From the NCBI GenBank assembly GCA_021813585.1, contig JAKAJV010000028.1, forward strand, positions 1-64,000: a DNA stretch of 64,000 bases, in the 5' to 3' direction. The notes under the pieces were generated by a model that ran no database searches, had not been told where the DNA came from, and saw only the letters and a program-made list of their open reading frames with translations. The position numbers were made by a program, and so were the translations under genes. This document shows positions 1 to 8,697 of the stretch, in pieces. Every line of letters starts with the position of its first letter. The stretch's first letter is position 1. This DNA comes from Bacteroidota bacterium (GTDB lineage: Bacteria; Bacteroidota; Ignavibacteria; Ignavibacteriales; Ignavibacteriaceae).

Positions 1-16
1 ATTTTGATGTCTGCAT

Positions 17-93
17 TGTCATTCCCACGAAAGTGGGAATCCATTTTTTATCATATTTTCGCATCTTGGATACCCGCTTTCGCGGGTATGACA
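17..93. repeat. Paired palindromic repeats, dRS3-like, in inverted orientation
   Basis: Two copies of a 27-nt unit (17-43 and 67-93) face each other. Each is itself a hairpin: ATTCCC-N8-GGGAAT at 21-40, and a stem ACCCGC/GCGGGT at 72-87. The copies differ mainly at paired positions (A:T in one stem where the other has G:C), so the hairpins are preserved despite sequence change. ATTCCC-N8-GGGAAT is the same pattern as the neisserial dRS3 repeat. The element sits downstream of the minus-strand hydrolase gene. Confidence 0.7.
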
Positions 94-126
94 CTCAAGC
101 TTTATAATTTTGCGTAACATGAGTTA

Positions 127-921
127 TTAATTCTTACTTATCTTTTCCAAAAATTTTTTAATAACCCGATTAACAAACGCAGGGTTTTCAATCGGAGTCA
201 TATGCGCCGCATCCGGGACGAGAACAAATTGAGAGTCTCTTATGCTGCTAGCCAGGTTTTCCATATGTTCCGGAGGAGTTAGCTTATCCTCCTCGCCGCA
301 AATTACCAGCGACGGCAGTTTAATTTTGGAAAGATACTGGGTAGTATCGGTTCTTCCGATCATAGCCAGAAGACAGCCTTTAACACCAGCCGGATCGCTG
401 TTTAACGACCTTCCTAACGTTTCATTATATTCTTTAAGATTATTAACCGAATTCCCGCTGAAGCAATTTGGAACGAACTCCTCAACAAAGTCCTTTACAC
501 CCAGCTCGTTTATTTTCTTTATACCCGCAGCTCTCTTAAGTTTGCCTTCGTTGTTGTCGGGTTCCGACTTGGTATCGCAAAGTATCAATCCGCCGAATTT
601 ATTTTCCATCCTTTCAACTGCTCTTAAAGCAATATAGCCGCCCATAGAGAGGCCGCACAAAACCGGCCGGTCTAGGGCCAATTCATCAATAATGCTTTCA
701 ACATCATCTACGAAGGACTCCATCGTAAATTGGCCGTCGCCCGCGGGTGAATTGCCCAGGCCTCTTACATCGTAGGTAACGCAGTAATAAGAAGACTTAA
801 ACTCGCCGACCTGTTTATCCCACATTTTATGATCGTACGGGAAACCGTGAATAAATAAGATTGATTTGTTTATTTGATTCCCCTCTTGATAAATTGCAAT
901 ATTATCTTTAATTGAGTGCAT
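127..921 (-). CDS. alpha/beta-fold hydrolase
   Basis: Predicted soluble serine hydrolase of 264 residues, a normal length for single-domain alpha/beta hydrolases. The oxyanion motif HGFP is near residues 25-28, the nucleophile elbow GLSMGG puts Ser at 92, and the acid Asp (EDKLTPP) and catalytic His (DAAHM) are at about 212 and 240. The triad is therefore complete. It resembles the 3-oxoadipate enol-lactonase/esterase branch, but the substrate cannot be read from sequence. It is transcribed divergently from the DUF3078 gene and has a short leader. No signal peptide is visible. Confidence 0.85.
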   Translation of the reverse strand: MHSIKDNIAIYQEGNQINKSILFIHGFPYDHKMWDKQVGEFKSSYYCVTYDVRGLGNSPAGDGQFTMESFVDDVESIIDELALDRPVLCGLSMGGYIALRAVERMENKFGGLILCDTKSEPDNNEGKLKRAAGIKKINELGVKDFVEEFVPNCFSGNSVNNLKEYNETLGRSLNSDPAGVKGCLLAMIGRTDTTQYLSKIKLPSLVICGEEDKLTPPEHMENLASSIRDSQFVLVPDAAHMTPIENPAFVNRVIKKFLEKISKN

Positions 922-980
922 GTCTTTTTTCCTTATCGAAAAAATTAATAGAACTACAAATAAAAATTAAGGATTATACC

Positions 981-1832
981 ATGAAAAATAAATTTCGGTT
1001 ACCTTTATTTTTGGCTCTAATGTATCCGGCTATTATTTTTGCGCAGACCGATACTTCTAAAACGGATAGGTGGATTCCTACTGCGATTGCGGGGCTTAAT
1101 ATAAGCCAGCTTGCATTAAGCAACTGGACACAAGGCGGTGAAAACACATTAACCTGGACTCTTACAGGCAACCTCGGATTAAAATACTCTTCAAAGGATT
1201 GGACTTTTACAAACGGATTAAAGATTGCTTACGGAAGAACAAAGCTTGGTGGAGGCAATTTTAAAACTAATGATAACGACTTTTATCTGGAATCGGTACT
1301 TACGAGAAATACCGGCTGGGTCGTAGTTCCTTTTGTAAGCAACATTATAAGAACCACCGTTGCGGCCGGTTACTCGTATGCATCTCCTCAGCCGCAGGAG
1401 ATCGCCAACTTCTTCGATCCCGGCTATGTTACTCAGAGCCTGGGCTTTGCTTATGATAAGCTGCCCGGATTTAAAACAAGGCTTGGATTTGCCGTCCAGG
1501 AAATCTTTACAAATAAAAACAGGCAGTACAGCGATGATCCAAACACGGCCACGAAAGCAGAAGCTTTTAAGCTTGAAACAGGGGTTCAATCCGTTACTTC
1601 CGGTAAATTCGATCTTGATAAAAATCTCCTTTTTACTACCAGCCTCACTTTATTCAGCAGGTTCGAGCAGCTTGATGTTTGGGATGTACGCTGGGATAAT
1701 GTGCTTGTCGCAAAGGTAAACGATTGGCTGAACGTTAACCTTTCGTTCTTATTGATCTATCAAAAGGATCAATCTGCAACCACGCAAATGAAGCAGGCCT
1801 TGCAGCTAGGGGTTGTATATGCCCTGTTTTAG
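981..1832 (+). CDS. DUF3078 family periplasmic/outer-membrane protein
   Basis: 283-residue secreted protein. ATG at 981 is chosen over an upstream in-frame start at 912 because it begins a clean signal peptide (MKNKFRLPLF then a hydrophobic stretch ending at FAQ). The mature part starts with the TDRWIPTAIAGLNISQ-like segment and LSNWTQGGENTL, typical of the Bacteroidota DUF3078 family. It continues as alternating amphipathic strands and ends in a C-terminal aromatic (YALF), as outer-membrane beta-barrels do. Function in the family is unknown. It is divergent from the hydrolase and followed by glgA. Confidence 0.8.
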   Translation: MKNKFRLPLFLALMYPAIIFAQTDTSKTDRWIPTAIAGLNISQLALSNWTQGGENTLTWTLTGNLGLKYSSKDWTFTNGLKIAYGRTKLGGGNFKTNDNDFYLESVLTRNTGWVVVPFVSNIIRTTVAAGYSYASPQPQEIANFFDPGYVTQSLGFAYDKLPGFKTRLGFAVQEIFTNKNRQYSDDPNTATKAEAFKLETGVQSVTSGKFDLDKNLLFTTSLTLFSRFEQLDVWDVRWDNVLVAKVNDWLNVNLSFLLIYQKDQSATTQMKQALQLGVVYALF

Positions 1833-1958
1833 AAATTCTCCCTGCGTTTTTTTCTATTCTTTAGCACAGGGTAGATAATACGCAGGAATGTTTTTAAAAT
1901 TTGATTATTATATTTGCCGGCAAAATATGCCTTGGTTTTAAAATCTAAAAAGATATTT

Positions 1959-3434
1959 ATGAAAGTAGCGTTCGTAAGCTCGGAAGTATTTCCATATGCA
2001 AAAACCGGCGGCCTTGCAGATGTTGCCGGCGCTTTGCCCAAGGCGCTTGAAAAGCTTGGATGCAGCGTTAAAATATTTCTCCCAAAATACTATTCAATCG
2101 ACGAGGCAAAATTCGGCCTGCATTACAACTGGGAGATCGGAGAGATACCGATTAAAATATCAAGCCACACCAGGTCGGTTCACATATACCAGGCAGTTCT
2201 GCCGGAATCAGGCGTAGATGTGTATTTTGTAGACTGCCCGCACTACTACCACAGGGATCAGATTTATACCGACGGCTTTGACGAAGACGAGAGATTTATT
2301 TTATTCGATCGCGGAGTAATCGAAATCCTTCAAAGACTTCAATGGGAGCCGGACATTATTCACTGCAACGACTGGCAGACAGGATTAATTCCTCTATACT
2401 TAAAAGACAACTACGGCTGGGATAAGCTTTTTAAAAACTCCGCATCGGTCTTTACAATACACAACATCGGTTACCAGGGAAGATTCTCCAAGGAAACAGT
2501 AGAGCACGCCTCTATAAGGAGCGATCTTTATTTTGAAGGAAGCAGTATAGAATTCCTGGGAGATATATCCTTTATGAAAACGGGGATAATGTATGCCGAC
2601 GTTATTAATACAGTAAGCAATACCTATGCAAAGGAAATATTAACGCCCGAATACGGCGCCGGTATGGAGAGCTTTTTGGTTCAGCGTAAGGAAGACCTGT
2701 ACGGAATATTAAACGGCGTCGACTATGAGATATGGAACCCTGAAAAAGATAAATTCATTCCCTTTAAATTTTCTTTAAACAGCCTCGAAGGAAAATTCAA
2801 GAACAAGAAATTCCTGCTCGAGAAATTCAGCCTAACGGCCGATGAAAATCTTCCGCTTATCGGAATAGTTTCCAGAATGGCCGGGCAAAAAGGATTCGAC
2901 CTGTTTGAAAACGCTGCAGAGGCGCTTCTTAAGCAGGATGCCCAGTGGATAATACTAGGCAGCGGCGAGGACAAATATGAAGATATGTTCCGTTCCATCA
3001 ATGAAAAATACCCCGGCAAGGCGGCGGTTTACATCGGGTTTAATAACGAACTATCACACCTTGTAGAAGCCGGGGCAGATATGTTTTTAATGCCTTCACA
3101 CTACGAGCCTTGCGGGCTTAACCAAATCTACAGCCTAAAATACGGCACAGTACCTATCGTTAGAAAAACAGGCGGGCTGGCAGATACCGTGCGCGACTGG
3201 CATGAATACGAGCACAAAGGAAAAGATACCGGCAACGGCTTCTCTTTTAACGATTATAACCCGGATGCGCTTGTATTAACTGTTGAGCGCGCAATTGAAA
3301 TGTTCAAAGATAAAGATACCTGGAAGGCTGTGCAGGCCAACGGGATGAAAGATGATTTTTCATGGGAGGCCTCTGCCAAAAAATATATAGATATTTATAA
3401 GACCGCAAAGAAAAAAAGAGCGCTGCAACCATAG
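1959..3434 (+). CDS. glgA: glycogen synthase (ADP-glucose, GT5)
   Basis: Transfers glucose from ADP-glucose to the non-reducing end of an alpha-1,4-glucan. ATG at 1959 gives 491 residues, close to the usual bacterial GlgA length. An upstream in-frame start at 1914 would add 15 residues with no similarity. KTGGL, the ADP-glucose binding motif, is at residues 15-19. HNIGYQG follows in the N-terminal Rossmann domain, and the C-terminal GT-B domain carries SHYEPCGLNQ and a second KTGGLAD. No other glycogen gene lies next to it. Confidence 0.95.
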   Translation: MKVAFVSSEVFPYAKTGGLADVAGALPKALEKLGCSVKIFLPKYYSIDEAKFGLHYNWEIGEIPIKISSHTRSVHIYQAVLPESGVDVYFVDCPHYYHRDQIYTDGFDEDERFILFDRGVIEILQRLQWEPDIIHCNDWQTGLIPLYLKDNYGWDKLFKNSASVFTIHNIGYQGRFSKETVEHASIRSDLYFEGSSIEFLGDISFMKTGIMYADVINTVSNTYAKEILTPEYGAGMESFLVQRKEDLYGILNGVDYEIWNPEKDKFIPFKFSLNSLEGKFKNKKFLLEKFSLTADENLPLIGIVSRMAGQKGFDLFENAAEALLKQDAQWIILGSGEDKYEDMFRSINEKYPGKAAVYIGFNNELSHLVEAGADMFLMPSHYEPCGLNQIYSLKYGTVPIVRKTGGLADTVRDWHEYEHKGKDTGNGFSFNDYNPDALVLTVERAIEMFKDKDTWKAVQANGMKDDFSWEASAKKYIDIYKTAKKKRALQP

Positions 3435-3545
3435 CCTTCCATTTTATATTTTTTATAAAAATGATTGTTAATAAAAAGAAATAATAATAGTTTTCATCTG
3501 GTCTATTAAAAGAAAATTTTTCCAATATCGTAAAAGGAGAAGCTG

Positions 3546-4673
3546 ATGACGACTATAGGAAAAGCGGAGCCGGCGGCAGCAAAACAAAGCAACAGAGTTA
3601 CGTCAATCGATGCATTTAGAGGGTTCACTGTCTTATCGATGATATTTGTAATACAGGTTGCAGGCTATACAAACCTGCCGCTTACAATGTCTTGGTTCGG
3701 CAGCCCGCCTGTCTCAACATTCAAGCATGCGGCGGATGCGGTTGGCGCAACCACAGGTATCGGGTTAACCTTTACCGATCTTGTTGCGCCGTTCTTCGTT
3801 TTTATAGTCGGAATGGTTATACCGTTAAGCAAGAGAAGGCGCGGCGGAGAATGGTGGATGCACGTTGGAAGAAGGACGATAATGCTGATATTGCTCGGGG
3901 TTGTTTATATATCCCTAGCTTTGGGTTCCGCCCACGAATGGGGCGGCTTATCATACTGGTGGGGAATATTGCAGGCAATTGGTGTTGCATATTTTATGGG
4001 CGCAGCTTCTATGCTTTTACCTAGATGGCAGAGGTGGATTCTGGTTATCGTAATAGCTTCATTCCATCTGTTCATGTCGTTGAACTTCAACTGGTGGCTG
4101 CATCTGGGAAATCCGCAAAACGGATATTGGACGATTGCAAATTTATCCGGCGATCCGCTTAGGCCGTTAACCATTCACTGCACGCCGTGGGCATCTATAT
4201 CATACGGGCTTATTACAATAGTCGGCACGGTGCTCGGCGAGTCTTTATTAAGCAAATCCCACAAAACGATAATTACCCATTCGCTTATTATCGGTGCGGT
4301 TCTTTGCGCCGTTGGCTATGCAATCCATTTGTACGATTGGCCTGTCTTTGCAATGAACAAAGATACCGTATCGGCATCATATTCAATTTTTACTTCGGGT
4401 GTTTCGGCATTAGCATTTTTAATCTTTTATCTGATAATGGATGTAGGCAAATACCAGAGATGGGCATGGGCGTTTATCGTATTCGGCTCCAATGCGCTGC
4501 TGGGGTATTTCCTTCAGCCGATAGTTAGAATTTTTGTGGACGCCCTCGGATTTAAGCCTTATTACGCCGGGCTAAGCGGCTGGTACGGAATGTTCATCGG
4601 GCTTGTATGGACTGCACTGCTGTGGGTTGTTTTACTGTGGTGCAATAAGAGAAATATTTACTGGCGCATATAA
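3546..4673 (+). CDS. DUF5009 / HGSNAT-like membrane acyltransferase
   Basis: 375-residue polytopic membrane protein with about ten hydrophobic segments. The N-terminus RVTSIDAFRGFTVLSM is the hallmark of the DUF5009 and heparan-alpha-glucosaminide N-acetyltransferase-related family (compare YeiB). A conserved His-containing loop follows the first helices. Family members are thought to move acyl groups across the membrane onto sugars; the acceptor here is unknown. The start is supported by an AAAGGAG Shine-Dalgarno at 3533-3539. The gene stands alone between glgA and a nuclease-like gene. Confidence 0.85.
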   Translation: MTTIGKAEPAAAKQSNRVTSIDAFRGFTVLSMIFVIQVAGYTNLPLTMSWFGSPPVSTFKHAADAVGATTGIGLTFTDLVAPFFVFIVGMVIPLSKRRRGGEWWMHVGRRTIMLILLGVVYISLALGSAHEWGGLSYWWGILQAIGVAYFMGAASMLLPRWQRWILVIVIASFHLFMSLNFNWWLHLGNPQNGYWTIANLSGDPLRPLTIHCTPWASISYGLITIVGTVLGESLLSKSHKTIITHSLIIGAVLCAVGYAIHLYDWPVFAMNKDTVSASYSIFTSGVSALAFLIFYLIMDVGKYQRWAWAFIVFGSNALLGYFLQPIVRIFVDALGFKPYYAGLSGWYGMFIGLVWTALLWVVLLWCNKRNIYWRI

Positions 4674-4728
4674 TCCTTTATATTCATTTAAATAGATTTC
4701 CAGTTTAATTTTTTTTATAATTGGACAA

Positions 4729-5217
4729 ATGAAAAGCTTGGATTTCAACCCGCATAAATCGACGGAAGAATTCCGCAAGAATTATAAGCTGCACGACCTT
4801 GCGGAAATGTACGGCAAGAATTTGCTTATTCAATGGGGAGTGCGTTTTAACGAGTTCGGCGGGGACGAGAGATATAAAAAAGTTTGGGAAGGCGGCGGCG
4901 ATAAGCCAGACTTGGTTATTGAGTACAAAGGCAAGAAAGCATTATTAGATTGGAAGGGCAAGCATAAGCCGGTCTGGATAGTTAATAAGAGGGCGGTCGG
5001 CTCGTATGAAGCCTGGAAAGAAAAGCTGAAGATTCCGACAATCATTTGTTTTGCGGTCTTCGATAAAAACAATATTCTTACGGATTTCCGCTTCGCAAAA
5101 ATAGGCTTGCATCTATACTCCCCCTCCAAGCAGAAGGAATGGGATAAAAACGAAACTGTTGAATTTAATACTCCGCTGCCCGAATTTACGAAGCCGAATA
5201 TTTTACAATGCATGTAG
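4729..5217 (+). CDS. possible PD-(D/E)XK nuclease-fold protein
   Basis: 162-residue soluble protein without a recognised name. Residues 60-76 read PD(61)LVIEYKGKKALLD(74)WK(76), which matches the PD-(D/E)XK catalytic core (Asp, then Asp-x-Lys after a beta hairpin). An upstream Glu (LAEMYG, about residue 26) fits motif I of resolvase-like members, and a later Lys/Tyr segment (NKRAVGSYEAW) precedes the next strand. This is motif reading only, but spacing and predicted fold order agree. The C-terminus is short and lacks other domains. Neighbours do not suggest a restriction system. Confidence 0.5.
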   Translation: MKSLDFNPHKSTEEFRKNYKLHDLAEMYGKNLLIQWGVRFNEFGGDERYKKVWEGGGDKPDLVIEYKGKKALLDWKGKHKPVWIVNKRAVGSYEAWKEKLKIPTIICFAVFDKNNILTDFRFAKIGLHLYSPSKQKEWDKNETVEFNTPLPEFTKPNILQCM

Positions 5218-5263
5218 CATCTGCGGGAAAGACTCCGGATTGAAAAAATTATTTTAGTTTACG

Positions 5264-5803
5264 ATGCACGCAGAAATAAGACAAAAATTAGAAGACGTTT
5301 TCAGAAACTCAAATTCACCCGATGAGCTTTTTGATTCATTCCGCATTGCAATAAGCGGAAGGATTAAAGACGAAGAGCTGTATAAAATCCTTTTAAGGAA
5401 CAAGGCGCTGTCAACCGATGAGATATCCATGTTCGCCGAAAAGATTTGTAAGGAATTCCCCGGCCTGAGATACAACATCTACTTTTGCGTAGGCCAGTTG
5501 TTTGGATCAATCTCAACATACGGAAAACATTTAGACAAGGCCCTTGCCTACATGCTCAAGTCCGCAGCCGCCGAGCCAACGTTAAGCGAACCATATACGG
5601 CTATTGCAAAAATGTATAACAAGGAACTGAATATACCTGCCCTCGAAACAATAATAAAGACGATAGAAGACGGAATATCGCTTGTAGAAATTAAAAGCCC
5701 TCTGTGCTTTGCTCTTGTCGATCTGTATAAATTAAGCGGAGATAAAGACAAGGAGCTGGGGTATCAAAAGCTGGGAGAGATTTTTCAGAGAGAGGGAAAA
5801 TAA
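5264..5803 (+). CDS. small helical (TPR-like) protein
   Basis: 179-residue predicted all-helical cytoplasmic protein that I do not recognise by name. It has repeated helix pairs with TPR-like spacing, for example a segment around KALAYMLKSAAAEPTLSEPYTAIAKMY and a final pair ending YQKLGEIFQ. It starts 46 nt after the nuclease-like gene on the same strand, so the two may be co-transcribed. It has no signal peptide and no catalytic motif; a protein-interaction role is inferred. Confidence 0.65.
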   Translation: MHAEIRQKLEDVFRNSNSPDELFDSFRIAISGRIKDEELYKILLRNKALSTDEISMFAEKICKEFPGLRYNIYFCVGQLFGSISTYGKHLDKALAYMLKSAAAEPTLSEPYTAIAKMYNKELNIPALETIIKTIEDGISLVEIKSPLCFALVDLYKLSGDKDKELGYQKLGEIFQREGK

Positions 5804-5890
5804 AATTTCGAATCCGGATTTTTATCGATATGCTTTTCTGTTTTAATAACTGCGCGCAGGCTTAAATTTACCGAAGAAACATATTCCGTT

Positions 5891-8629
5891 CTAATAATAA
5901 TAACCGATAGAGAAATAGAAAAAAGTATCGCCCCAGCTAAGCGGATTGCCGGGAAGATTTTTTACAAACAGAAAGCTCTTGCCTATGGAAAAATCGGCCG
6001 GGCCTATCGGCGTATCGAACGAAAGCGTGGAGCCGATGCCGTGCCTTAAATCTTTAAGCCGGATTTCCTCCTGCTCGTCCCACGTGGAGCCGATATCATA
6101 TCTAAATTTCAAATACGTGTCGAAGAAAATTTTAACCGGCAGTTCATACCGGTATTCCAGCGAAGCTAAAAATATCTGCCTTCCCCTAAACTCATTATCG
6201 CGCATCCCGAAGAAAGAGCTTTGTCCCCCCAAGGAAAACTGCTCGCTCAGAGGCAGCGTTTTATCTGCAAAGCCCATAGCAAACCTGGGGGAAAATGTAT
6301 TTACATTGTTCAGAGTGAAATAGCTTTTATAATTAAAATCCAATTTGGTGTAGCCCAGGTCGCTGCCGAGCACAGTTTGCGCCGCTTCGTATTCTCCTTT
6401 AAAATAAAAACCCTTCTTTGGATAAGGATACCTGTCCTGCGTATCGATAGTGGAGCTTACGCTTAAGCTTACAATTTTTACTTTGGACGGTTGAATACCA
6501 TACGGCTCAGTCCCGCTGGGAAGATCGGTTTGTACCTGCAGGTTGCGTATTTGATCAATCTGATACCTGCCTTCGAAAATCAAATTGCCGAAGCGCTGAA
6601 CCTGTGTGCCTAATGAAAATGAGCCGCCGTAAAACGACTGCCTGTATTCGCCGTTGGAAATCCTTGAAAATTTTGTCTCGGTGGTCTGAGGAACGTCTGC
6701 ATAGGAATATACATCGTTAAATTTGTAGTAAGCATTCAGCTTATACGTCAGGTATGTATTAAAAACTCTGTTTGATTTATGCTCTATCTCTATGTCCCTG
6801 TTTCTTTCCCCGCCAATCAGCAGCAAGCCCAGTTCGGTTCCGCTGCCGAAAAGATTTTCATCGACGAGACCGAGGCTTAGCTGCGCCTTGTTCTCATTAT
6901 CAACACGGAAACCTACTCTTAACAAACTAGCGGCTTTCTCTTTAACCCTAACTACAAGAATGTTCTTTCCGCCTTTCCTTTCGGCAGAAATAAAAACATC
7001 TTCAAATAAATTTGTGCTTCTCAAATTAGTCAAGCCGTCCTTTATTTCGCTATAGCTAAGGTACGACCCTATGGCAACCGGTATTTCGCGTGTAATAATT
7101 GTCCGGCTGGTGTACTTGTCCCCCTCTACCAGTATGCTGTCTATTCTTCCTTCATTAAAGGATATTCTCAAATTGCCCGACTCTTTGTTGAAGCTTATTC
7201 GGCGCACATCCGCAAGCGAAAAGCCCTCGCTTCTGTATTCATCCAGTATTTGAATAGCCTTAGAGACTATTTTGCCTGCATTGTAGGGCTTGTTGATTAA
7301 ACCGGATAGTATAGAATTAACAGATGCAGTGTTAATAAGCGTAATTCCGGGTGTTTCAATCGATTTAATTTCGGGGTTCGTTACGGCGTTAATTTTAACT
7401 GTTGAATATTTTTCAGACTGGCTAATATCGGCGCTTATATTTTCATAATCGCCGCTCGAGTAAAGGCTGTACATGTCCTTCAGTATACGAATGTTGGAAA
7501 CCGAATCCATCATCGAATACTGCTGCTGCAGCAATCTTTCAACTCCAGCTGCATTCGTATCTACAAGGACATTTTTTATATAATATTCTTTAACATTTAA
7601 ATTCCTAACAAATATTGAATCTATCTGCGACTTGATTTTAGAGACATTATTTATTGCCGCGCTGTAGCCTTGGTTTATAAGAGAGTCAACATTTGAAAAA
7701 TCATCCAGGGCGGTACTGCCGAGGTCCGGAGTTATTATATCATTTGCATACTTTAATTGATCTTCATTTAGGCGCTTCATCGGTATGCTTACCACCTGGT
7801 CTGCAACTTCCCAGGGTAAAGTAAGCTCTCCCTGCGGATGCAGAGCGCTTGTGGTGTTAACGGCAATTATATACTGCCCTCCTAGCGATGAAGTAATTTT
7901 AACCGGTATGTTCGCCACAAGTCCGCCGTCAACAAGCGTTAAAGAATCCAGCTGGACAGGAGCCAGAAAAAAAGAAACGCTGGAGCTGGCCCTCATAGCT
8001 TCGCTTAAAGAGCCGCTGTTTATAACAACGGGGCTGCCTGTAACAAGATTTGAGCAAACGGCCCTGTATTTCACTCTTAGCTCATCAAAGCTTGAATCCG
8101 AGTGTATCGGCGCCTGAAAGGTAAGAAGGTTTAGGAAATTGGAAATCTTTTGTCCGCTGCTAAGCGCGGTGGGAAGAACAGGCTTTAGGCCTTTAAGTCT
8201 TAACGAAAATATCGCCTTGTCTTCCGTAATTTTTTGATCTACAAAAAGCTCTCGCCTGTTCGTTTCTCTGTCGGACGCAAGCAGGTTATCCCAGTTGGTA
8301 TTCCTGGCTATAGAATCAATCTGGTCTATGCTGTACCCTGCTGCGTAAAGACCGCCTATAATGCTTCCCATGCTTGTCCCGACAATAACATTGAGCGGTA
8401 TCTTCGAATCCAGCAGAGCCTTAATGACGCCTATCTGCGCAAGGCCTCTGGCACCCCCGCCGCTTAAAGCTATGCCTATTTCGGGCATCGGTTTTGCAAC
8501 TCTTTCCGTAAGCCCGAACGGAAGATTTTTAATTTTATATTCGACAGATAATGTGTGTGTGGTTTGAGGAAAGGAAACAGAAGCCAAGATGAACAGGTAG
8601 AATAAAATTATTTTTCTGTTGTAATTCAT
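5891..8629 (-). CDS. patatin-like phospholipase fused to POTRA/BamA-type barrel
   Basis: 912 residues from ATG 8629, which starts a proper signal peptide (MNYNRKIILFYLF...FPQ); an upstream start at 8680 would mask it. The N-terminal patatin domain has the oxyanion loop GGGARG (57-62), nucleophile GTSMG (Ser 86) and the catalytic Asp in VDGG. A POTRA-like segment follows (VLVEGD-type strands, then a GLTNLRSTNLFEDV motif), and then a C-terminal 16-strand Omp85 barrel with RGR near its end. This is the PlpD/type Vd autotransporter architecture, predicting a surface or secreted phospholipase. It lies 68 nt downstream of yidC on the same strand. Confidence 0.9.
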   Translation of the reverse strand: MNYNRKIILFYLFILASVSFPQTTHTLSVEYKIKNLPFGLTERVAKPMPEIGIALSGGGARGLAQIGVIKALLDSKIPLNVIVGTSMGSIIGGLYAAGYSIDQIDSIARNTNWDNLLASDRETNRRELFVDQKITEDKAIFSLRLKGLKPVLPTALSSGQKISNFLNLLTFQAPIHSDSSFDELRVKYRAVCSNLVTGSPVVINSGSLSEAMRASSSVSFFLAPVQLDSLTLVDGGLVANIPVKITSSLGGQYIIAVNTTSALHPQGELTLPWEVADQVVSIPMKRLNEDQLKYANDIITPDLGSTALDDFSNVDSLINQGYSAAINNVSKIKSQIDSIFVRNLNVKEYYIKNVLVDTNAAGVERLLQQQYSMMDSVSNIRILKDMYSLYSSGDYENISADISQSEKYSTVKINAVTNPEIKSIETPGITLINTASVNSILSGLINKPYNAGKIVSKAIQILDEYRSEGFSLADVRRISFNKESGNLRISFNEGRIDSILVEGDKYTSRTIITREIPVAIGSYLSYSEIKDGLTNLRSTNLFEDVFISAERKGGKNILVVRVKEKAASLLRVGFRVDNENKAQLSLGLVDENLFGSGTELGLLLIGGERNRDIEIEHKSNRVFNTYLTYKLNAYYKFNDVYSYADVPQTTETKFSRISNGEYRQSFYGGSFSLGTQVQRFGNLIFEGRYQIDQIRNLQVQTDLPSGTEPYGIQPSKVKIVSLSVSSTIDTQDRYPYPKKGFYFKGEYEAAQTVLGSDLGYTKLDFNYKSYFTLNNVNTFSPRFAMGFADKTLPLSEQFSLGGQSSFFGMRDNEFRGRQIFLASLEYRYELPVKIFFDTYLKFRYDIGSTWDEQEEIRLKDLRHGIGSTLSFDTPIGPADFSIGKSFLFVKNLPGNPLSWGDTFFYFSIGYYY

Positions 8630-8697
8630 GTAATTAAAAAAATGTATTCCGCCTGCAAACTTTAAAAAGTCCGCAGGCATATTAAATACATTAAAAA

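Noticed and set aside
1909-1916. TATATTTG upstream of glgA as a Bacteroidota promoter
   Set aside because: The -7 motif fits but no TTG lies 17-23 nt upstream, so it is not listed as a feature.
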